From: RGIG8700 sp045535635
Lineage (GTDB): Bacteria > Bacillota > Clostridia > RGIG6154
Direction: 5' to 3'
Assembly: GCA_045535635.1 (NCBI GenBank)
Contig: JAZSLZ010000087.1
Location: 1 to 8,317 of the forward strand
Length of the DNA stretch: 8,317 nt
Shown one piece after another: positions 1 through 4,379 of the stretch. The notes under the pieces were generated by a model, which ran no database searches, was not told the origin of the DNA, and was given only the letters and a program-made list of their open reading frames with translations. Each line of letters starts with the position of its first letter. The stretch's first letter is position 1. Made by a program: the position numbers and the translations under genes.

Positions 1-589
1 CACCGTTCTGGTCAATGTTAACATCAATATCACCGCCAAAACGAACAACAACTGCTTCGTCGTCTCTTCTCATTTCCCAGATGTTTTCATATTTAAGCCA
101 GTTATCTGCTTCTTCAAGCTGATAGCCTTCTTTGATTGTCTGTTTAAATAAGCCGTATTTGTATCTGATGCCCTGACCATAAGCAGGAATACCTGTTGAA
201 CTCATAGAGTCTAAGAAACAAGCTGCAAGTCTTCCAAGACCGCCGTTACCAAGACCAGGTTCGATTTCGATTTCCTTAAGGTCGTTAATATCAATGCCAA
301 GCTCTTTAAGAGCTTCTGTAGCCTGTTCTTTGATACCAAGATTAATTAATGTTGTGTCTAAAAGTTTACCAAGTAAGAACTCCATTGAGAAATAGTGTAC
401 CTGTTTAACTGTTTTTTCGTTGTATTTGTTTTTTGATTCATACCAGTACTGAGTTACATAGTCTCTGATAAGTCTGCCGAAAGCTTCATAGATATGAAGC
501 GGATGAGCCTGAGCAACATCCTTTGAATACCTTGTTATAAGCTTTTTTTCAAAGTCTTTTTTAATTTGGTCTTTAGTTTTGTTAAGCAT
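1..589 (-). CDS. glgP: Glycogen phosphorylase, N-terminal part (3' end outside window)
   Basis: The product releases glucose-1-phosphate from the non-reducing ends of alpha-1,4-glucan in the cytoplasm, using pyridoxal phosphate (family GT35). Only the first 196 codons are present. The start ATG lies at 589-587 and the frame runs off the left edge. Family landmarks are clear: YFSMEFLLGK at residues 67-75 and EPGLGNGGLGRLAACFLDS at about 110-128, the glycine-rich loop near the active site, followed by GIPAYGQGIRYKYGLF at about 133-148. The N-terminus is short, without the long regulatory extension of animal phosphorylases. It lies 19 nt downstream of glgA on the same strand, so the two are probably cotranscribed. 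A modest GAAAGG site sits 11 nt before the ATG. The PLP lysine and catalytic C-terminal domain are outside the window. Maltodextrin phosphorylase specificity cannot be excluded, but pairing with glgA favours glycogen. Confidence 0.95.
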   Translation of the reverse strand, partial: MLNKTKDQIKKDFEKKLITRYSKDVAQAHPLHIYEAFGRLIRDYVTQYWYESKNKYNEKTVKQVHYFSMEFLLGKLLDTTLINLGIKEQATEALKELGIDINDLKEIEIEPGLGNGGLGRLAACFLDSMSSTGIPAYGQGIRYKYGLFKQTIKEGYQLEEADNWLKYENIWEMRRDDEAVVVRFGGDIDVNIDQNG

Positions 590-608
590 TTATATTTTAT
601 CCTTTCAA

Positions 609-2033
609 TTATAAGTTTTCATATACATCAATATAGTTTTTAGCAGCTTGTTGCCAGTCAAATTTACTTCTCATAGCATTTCTTACAAGTTTGTTCCACG
701 CGTCTTTATTATGATACTGAGAAAGTGCGTATTCAATAACATGAAGCATTTCGTGAGCGTTGAAGTTTGCAAAAGAGAAACCGTTGCCCTTGCCTGTAAA
801 TTCGTTGTATGGAGTAATTGTGTCTTTAAGACCGCCTGTTTCACGAACGATTGGAATTGAACCGTATCTTAAAGCCATAAGCTGACCAAGACCGCAAGGC
901 TCGAAGAGAGATGGCATTAAGAATAAATCAGATGATGCGTAAATCTTTCTTGCAAGAGCGTCAGAGAAAGTGATGTTAACAGACATTCTGTCAGGATATT
1001 TGTGAGCAAAATATCTGAACACTTCTTCATATTTCGCATCGCCTGTTCCAAGCATAACAAGCTGAACATTGTTGCTCATAATCTGCTCAAGAACTGCAAT
1101 GATAAGGTCAAAGCCTTTTTGAGGAGTCATTCTGCTGATGATACCAATCATAGGTGTATCCTCTGAAACGGCAAGACCTAATTCTTCCTGAAGCTTTGTT
1201 TTGTTGAGTTTTTTCTTGTCAAATTTTACAGAACTGTAATTTTCGTAAAGAGCCTTATCGTTCTTTGGATCATAAATTTCATAATCAATACCGTTTAAAA
1301 TACCTCTTAATTTGTAGTTGTTTGCACGAAGAACACCGTCAAGGCCTTCACCATAGTATTCGCCCTGAATTTCTTCCGCATAAGTAGGGCTAACTGTGTT
1401 TACAAAATCAGAATAAACAATACCGCCCTTCATAAATGAAATGCAGTCATAGAATTTAAGCTTGTCATCTGCATAGTAGCCGTCATTAAGGTTTAAAAGC
1501 TCTGTTAAAATCTGTTTAGGGAACATTCCCTGGAACTTTAAGTTGTGAATTGAGTAAACAACCTTGCAGAAAGCTTTTGTTCCGTAATAATAATGGTGCA
1601 TAAGCACAGGAACAAGACCTGTGTGCCAGTCGTTACAATGAATAATATCAGGCTCAAAATCATCCATACGAAGGATTGCTTCTAAAATAGCTCTGTCAAA
1701 GAAAGCAAATCTTTCACCATCGTCGTAGTAGCCGTAAGCACCGCCTCTTTTGAAATAATATTCATTGTCGATAAAGTAAAATACTGTATTGCCAAGTGTT
1801 GCAGTTAAAAGACCGCAGTATTGGTTTCTCCAACCAACAGGTACAGTAAAATCGCAAACCTTTTTCATTTTATTTTTATATTCATCTTTAATATCTTGGT
1901 AGAGGGGACAAATAACTCGTGTTTCGTAGCCGTTTTTGTTAAGTTCTTTTGGGAGTGCGTATGCTACATCACCGAGGCCTCCTGTTTTTAAGAATGGATA
2001 TGCTTCGCTTGTTGCGAACAATATTTTTTTCAT
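609..2033 (-). CDS. glgA: Glycogen synthase (ADP-glucose type, GT5)
   Basis: The product transfers glucose from ADP-glucose to the growing alpha-1,4-glucan chain in the cytoplasm. The protein is 474 aa, the usual length for bacterial GlgA. The N-terminal Rossmann domain opens with KKILFATSEAYPF and the GT5 signature KTGGLGDV at residues 16-23, where the lysine contacts ADP-glucose. The C-terminal domain carries IGIISRMTPQKGFDL and EPCGLGQ at 378-384, where Glu378 matches the conserved acidic residue of the family, followed by the ETGGLKDTI loop. I chose the ATG at 2033 because GGAGG (2041-2045) sits 7 nt upstream. An in-frame ATG at 2096 falls inside the predicted -35 element, so it should not be in the mRNA, and its extra 21 residues look like non-coding translation. 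It is the first gene of a glgA-glgP operon. No glgC, glgD or glgB is visible here. Confidence 0.96.
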   Translation of the reverse strand: MKKILFATSEAYPFLKTGGLGDVAYALPKELNKNGYETRVICPLYQDIKDEYKNKMKKVCDFTVPVGWRNQYCGLLTATLGNTVFYFIDNEYYFKRGGAYGYYDDGERFAFFDRAILEAILRMDDFEPDIIHCNDWHTGLVPVLMHHYYYGTKAFCKVVYSIHNLKFQGMFPKQILTELLNLNDGYYADDKLKFYDCISFMKGGIVYSDFVNTVSPTYAEEIQGEYYGEGLDGVLRANNYKLRGILNGIDYEIYDPKNDKALYENYSSVKFDKKKLNKTKLQEELGLAVSEDTPMIGIISRMTPQKGFDLIIAVLEQIMSNNVQLVMLGTGDAKYEEVFRYFAHKYPDRMSVNITFSDALARKIYASSDLFLMPSLFEPCGLGQLMALRYGSIPIVRETGGLKDTITPYNEFTGKGNGFSFANFNAHEMLHVIEYALSQYHNKDAWNKLVRNAMRSKFDWQQAAKNYIDVYENL

Positions 2034-2067
2034 AACGTTACCTCCGCCTTTTAAATATATATCTAAC

Positions 2068-2096
2068 AGTATAACACAAGATTTTAAATTTGTCAT
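2068..2096 (-). promoter_or_regulatory. Promoter of the glgA-glgP operon
   Basis: Read on the minus strand, ATGACA (2096-2091, five of six matches to TTGACA) is separated by 17 nt from TATACT (2073-2068, five of six matches to TATAAT). TGT directly before the -10 makes it an extended -10 promoter. Transcription would begin near 2061, giving a leader of about 28 nt that contains the AAGGCGGAGG ribosome binding site. This is a sigma-A type match seen by eye, and no start site has been mapped. Confidence 0.65.
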
Positions 2097-2127
2097 CTAT
2101 TTTTGTACATTTTATATATATGAAGAG

Positions 2128-2162
2128 ATTTTTTTAAAATATGTTGAATTTTTTTAAAAAAA
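2128..2162. repeat. Two phased T7A4 tracts, probable UP element or bent DNA
   Basis: The 12-mer ATTTTTTTAAAA occurs at 2128-2139 and again at 2148-2159, exactly 20 bp apart or about two helical turns. The second copy extends into a 14-bp perfect palindrome of seven T then seven A (2149-2162). It ends 3 bp before the proposed mraZ -35 at 2166, which is where a promoter UP element would bind the RNA polymerase alpha subunit. The sequence and phasing are seen directly. The UP-element or DNA-bending role is inferred. Confidence 0.45.
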
Positions 2163-2165
2163 CAC

Positions 2166-2194
2166 TTGATTATTTCACTAATATGTAGTATTAT
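2166..2194 (+). promoter_or_regulatory. Promoter of mraZ and the dcw cluster
   Basis: TTGATT (2166-2171) is followed after 17 bp by TATTAT (2189-2194). A perfect TATAAT overlaps it at 2192-2197, but that gives a 20-bp spacer from the same -35. Transcription would begin close to 2201, just where the MraZ boxes start, so bound MraZ would cover the start site. The -10 choice is uncertain. That a promoter lies here is supported by the divergent gene arrangement and the adjacent operator. Confidence 0.55.
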
Positions 2195-2200
2195 AATAGC

Positions 2201-2240
2201 AAAGTGGTGGATTAGTGCACAAAAGTGGTGAAAAGTGGAA
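2201..2240 (+). promoter_or_regulatory. MraZ operator: four GTG boxes at 10-11 bp spacing
   Basis: AAAGTGGTG occurs at 2201-2209 and 2222-2230, AAAGTGGAA at 2232-2240, and a degenerate copy ATTAGTGC at 2211-2218. The GTG triplets begin at 2204, 2215, 2225 and 2235, so the boxes lie on one face of the helix. MraZ proteins from other bacteria bind tandem TGGG- or GTGG-containing repeats with about 10-bp periodicity before their own gene, and AAAGTG-type boxes are known in Mollicutes. The array lies downstream of the -10, in the start-site and leader region, which suggests autoregulation. Direction of control (activation or repression) cannot be read from the sequence. Confidence 0.85.
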
Positions 2241-2266
2241 AATTTTACTAGAAAGGAGTTTTGCAA

Positions 2267-2707
2267 ATGCTTATAGGTGAATACAATCATAGCGTTGATG
2301 CTAAGGGCAGAATTATTATGCCTGCAAAATTCCGTGACGATATTGGTGAGCTTTTCTACATAACAATTTCTCAGGAGAAAGGTCAGTGCCTTAAAGTATA
2401 TTCTCCTCAGGAATGGAATTCGTTTTTTGAAAAGGTATCTGCCATTAAAGAAAGCGATAAAATCGCAGTAAGATTTAAAAGAGAAGTGCTTTCACATTCT
2501 GCAGAGTGCAATGTGGATAAACAGGGAAGAATTTTAATTCCAGATATTCTTATTAAATATGCAGGTCTCGAAAGAGACGTTGCAGTTGTGGGACAAGGCT
2601 CTTACATTGAATTATGGGATTACAATAAATGGCTTGACTATAATGCTGAAGAAACTGATATTGATGATGAGCAGTTTGCAGAGCATCTTTCAAGCTACGG
2701 TTTATAA
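2267..2707 (+). CDS. mraZ: MraZ, transcriptional regulator of the dcw cluster
   Basis: This 146-aa protein has the two tandem AbrB/SpoVT-like halves of MraZ. The first carries DAKGR at residues 11-15 within the start MLIGEYNHSVDAKGR, and the second carries DKQGR at 84-88 followed by ILIP. These two D-x-x-G-R motifs are the DNA-contacting signatures of the family, and the proteins form ring-shaped oligomers that bind tandem boxes in their own promoter. Such boxes are present here at 2201-2240. I chose ATG at 2267 because AAAGGAG (2252-2258) sits 8 nt upstream. A TTG at 2261 in the same frame is only 2 nt from that site and so is unlikely. The family starts with this MxxGEYxHSxDxKGR pattern. 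It is the first gene of the cluster, 2 nt before rsmH. Confidence 0.97.
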   Translation: MLIGEYNHSVDAKGRIIMPAKFRDDIGELFYITISQEKGQCLKVYSPQEWNSFFEKVSAIKESDKIAVRFKREVLSHSAECNVDKQGRILIPDILIKYAGLERDVAVVGQGSYIELWDYNKWLDYNAEETDIDDEQFAEHLSSYGL

Positions 2708-2709
2708 TT

Positions 2710-3642
2710 ATGGAATTTAAGCATATATCAGTTTTGCTTGAAGAAAGTGTTGATGCATTAGCCGTTAATAATGAGGGCTATTTTGCAGACGGAACGCTTG
2801 GCGGAGGCGGACATTCATTAAAGCTTTTGCAGGGACTTGATAAAATAAAGCTTCTTGGAATAGACAGAGATATAGAAGCAATAACTGCAGCAAAGGAAAG
2901 GCTTAAAGATTATCAAAACCGCGTTATATTTCACAAAAGCAATTACTGCGAAATAAAAAACATTATTAAAGAATATGAAATAGACGGTCTTATGGGAGCA
3001 ATCCTTGACCTTGGAGTTTCATCATATCAGCTTGATAACGGCGAAAGAGGTTTTTCTTATAATGCTGATGCAAAGCTTGATATGAGAATGGATCAAAGTC
3101 AGAGTCTTACGGCTTATGAGGTTGTTAATAATTACGAAAAGAACCAACTTGCAAAGATTTTCAGAGACTATGGTGAAGAAAAATTTGCATTTCGTATAGC
3201 AGAAGAAATAGATAAAGCAAGAAAAATAAAGCCTGTTGAAACAACATTTGAGCTTACAGAGCTAATAAAAGCGGGAATACCGGCTGCGGCAAGAAGAAGC
3301 GGAGGGCATCCTGCAAAAAGAGTTTTTCAGGCAATAAGAATAGAAGTAAATTCAGAACTTAGCCTTTTGAAACAATCTGTCGAAGATTTCTTTGAGGTTT
3401 TAAAGCCTGGTGGAAGACTTGCAATAATAACCTTCCACTCTCTTGAGGACAGAATTGTTAAAAATGCGTTCAATAATTTTTGCATCGGTTGTACCTGCCC
3501 ACCTGATTTCCCAATCTGTGTGTGTGGAAACAAACCAAAAGGAAAACTTGTAAACAGAAAACCAATAATTGCAGGAGATAAGGAGCTTGATTTGAACTCA
3601 AGAGCATCTTGCGCAAAATTGAGAATAATAGAAAAACTGTGA
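2710..3642 (+). CDS. rsmH: 16S rRNA (cytosine-1402-N4)-methyltransferase RsmH
   Basis: The product methylates N4 of C1402 in 16S rRNA with S-adenosylmethionine, tuning the ribosomal P site. The 310-aa length is typical. It begins HISVLLEESVDAL and has the SAM-binding loop DGTLGGGGHS (residues 27-36), LDLGVSS (99-105), GFSY with DMRMD (about 114-128), the signature block GGHPAKRVFQAIRIEVN (198-214) and the FHSLEDR motif (242-248). Five cysteines lie close together at 258, 261, 263, 270 and 272 in a CxxCxC...CxC layout, seen in some family members and perhaps metal-binding. The start is 2 nt after the mraZ stop and no purine-rich ribosome binding site precedes it, so translation is probably coupled to mraZ. 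The older name is mraW. Confidence 0.97.
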   Translation: MEFKHISVLLEESVDALAVNNEGYFADGTLGGGGHSLKLLQGLDKIKLLGIDRDIEAITAAKERLKDYQNRVIFHKSNYCEIKNIIKEYEIDGLMGAILDLGVSSYQLDNGERGFSYNADAKLDMRMDQSQSLTAYEVVNNYEKNQLAKIFRDYGEEKFAFRIAEEIDKARKIKPVETTFELTELIKAGIPAAARRSGGHPAKRVFQAIRIEVNSELSLLKQSVEDFFEVLKPGGRLAIITFHSLEDRIVKNAFNNFCIGCTCPPDFPICVCGNKPKGKLVNRKPIIAGDKELDLNSRASCAKLRIIEKL

Positions 3643-3769
3643 CGATTTGAATAAAATTGCCCATCTTGCACTGCTTTGCTTCTTTATGTACACAAAGTAC
3701 ACCACAGTCGCAAATCAGCACAATATGAACAATTTTTCTTCAAATCACAGATGAAATAAGGAGAAATTA
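3643..3769. repeat. 127-bp spacer with imperfect inverted ends
   Basis: This spacer separates rsmH from the ftsL-like gene. GATTTGAA (3644-3651) is the perfect reverse complement of TTCAAATC (3739-3746). Allowing a 3-nt bulge, the match extends to CTGTGA-TTTGAA (3637-3651, using the end of rsmH) against TTCAAATCACAG (3739-3750). Inside are a direct repeat GTACAC (3688-3693 and 3698-3703, separated by AAA) and a further CAAATC (3711-3716). I see no convincing promoter or terminator. It ends with the TAAGGAGA ribosome binding site at 3757-3764. It could be a small miniature element or an mRNA structure, and neither is established. Confidence 0.35.
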
Positions 3770-4243
3770 ATGAACAGCTACAGCGGTTATATTACAGGAA
3801 ATACAGTTCCTAAATATGGTTATGAACCAAAAGTGCAGACAAAACCACAGGTTGAAACAAGAAAAAAAGTTTCTGCAAAAGAAAATAATGCACTTTTCTT
3901 TAAAGCGTTTATGATCGGACTTTTTACTGCAGTATTTATTATTGTTTTCAGAAGTGCAGTAATTGCGAAAATGAATAACGAAATAGCTTCACTTAACTCA
4001 AGTCTTGCAAAGGTTGAAAAACAGGTTCAGCAGTCTGCAGTAAAACTTGAAAGTATGACAGACTTAAATACAGTTCAGGCAGTAGCAACAACAGAACTTA
4101 ATATGGGAATTCCTCAGCAGCATCAGGTTGTAGAGCTTGACCTTGATATGGGATGCAAAGCGGTTGCGGTTAAATCAGGAACTGATAATGGAGAAAATTT
4201 CTTCTCTAAAGCATGGGAATTTTGTAAGGAATATTTATACTGA
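3770..4243 (+). CDS. ftsL: FtsL-like septum membrane protein
   Basis: FtsL is a bitopic division protein that pairs with DivIC/FtsB and activates septal peptidoglycan synthesis. Sequence conservation in this family is low, so the call rests on position (between rsmH and the class B PBP) and architecture. The 157-aa protein has a polar cytoplasmic segment (1-42), basic near RKK 31-33, one membrane helix (about 43-65, FFKAFMIGLFTAVFIIVF), a coiled coil (about 67-99, KMNNEIASLNSSLAKVEKQV) and the FtsL-like ending ELNMGIP (109-115). A 42-residue tail with Cys129 and Cys152 follows, making it longer than Bacillus subtilis FtsL (117 aa). The start ATG has AAGGAG 6 nt upstream. It could also be described as a septum formation initiator-like protein. 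Confidence 0.8.
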   Translation: MNSYSGYITGNTVPKYGYEPKVQTKPQVETRKKVSAKENNALFFKAFMIGLFTAVFIIVFRSAVIAKMNNEIASLNSSLAKVEKQVQQSAVKLESMTDLNTVQAVATTELNMGIPQQHQVVELDLDMGCKAVAVKSGTDNGENFFSKAWEFCKEYLY

Positions 4244-4276
4244 TTTTTAAGTATATTAAAATGAATAGTAAAACAT

Positions 4277-4308
4277 CAAAGGGGTTTATGAAAGTATAAA
4301 CCCCTTTG
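4277..4308. other. Strong 13-bp hairpin between ftsL and the PBP gene
   Basis: The arms 4277-4289 (CAAAGGGGTTTAT) and 4296-4308 (ATAAACCCCTTTG) are perfectly complementary over 13 bp, with a 6-nt loop GAAAGT. On the plus strand it is followed by GTCGGC and an A-tract rather than a U-tract, so it does not look like a normal intrinsic terminator. On the minus strand only a weak T-rich stretch follows. It lies 34 nt after the ftsL stop and 71 nt before the PBP start. Possible roles are partial attenuation, a processing or stability element for the polycistronic mRNA, or a protein binding site. Confidence 0.7.
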
Positions 4309-4334
4309 TCGGCAAAAAAAGACAGAAGAATAAT
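4306..4334 (+). promoter_or_regulatory. Weak candidate promoter before the PBP gene
   Basis: TTGTCG (4306-4311, four of six matches to TTGACA) and AATAAT (4329-4334, five of six matches to TATAAT) are separated by 17 bp containing an A7 tract. Transcription would begin near 4341, leaving a leader of about 39 nt before the ATG at 4380. The -35 overlaps the end of the hairpin. In AT-rich DNA such matches arise by chance, so this is only a candidate internal promoter. Confidence 0.25.
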
Positions 4335-4379
4335 GCGAATGCTTTCAGGTTTATCGCTTTTAACGGAAAGGAGATTTTT

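Noticed and set aside
2201..2240. Short tandem repeats as a CRISPR or iteron-like array.
   Set aside because: The units are only about 7-10 bp with no unique spacers, and their place before mraZ matches MraZ boxes.
2093..2290. A minus-strand reading frame of 65 codons in the divergent spacer.
   Set aside because: It covers promoters, operator boxes and the mraZ start, and its product is low-complexity from AT-rich DNA.
3470..3721. A minus-strand reading frame of 83 codons across the rsmH end and the following spacer.
   Set aside because: It is antisense to the conserved rsmH C-terminus, has no recognisable family and no good ribosome binding site.
4261..4299. A 12-codon reading frame (MNSKTSKGFMKV) overlapping the left arm of the hairpin, resembling a leader peptide.
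   Set aside because: No ribosome binding site precedes its ATG and the codons show no repeated regulatory residue, so chance is the simplest reading.
4277..4316. Intrinsic terminator after ftsL.
   Set aside because: The hairpin is strong, but the following plus-strand bases are GTCGGC and an A-tract, not a U-tract, and the operon clearly continues.
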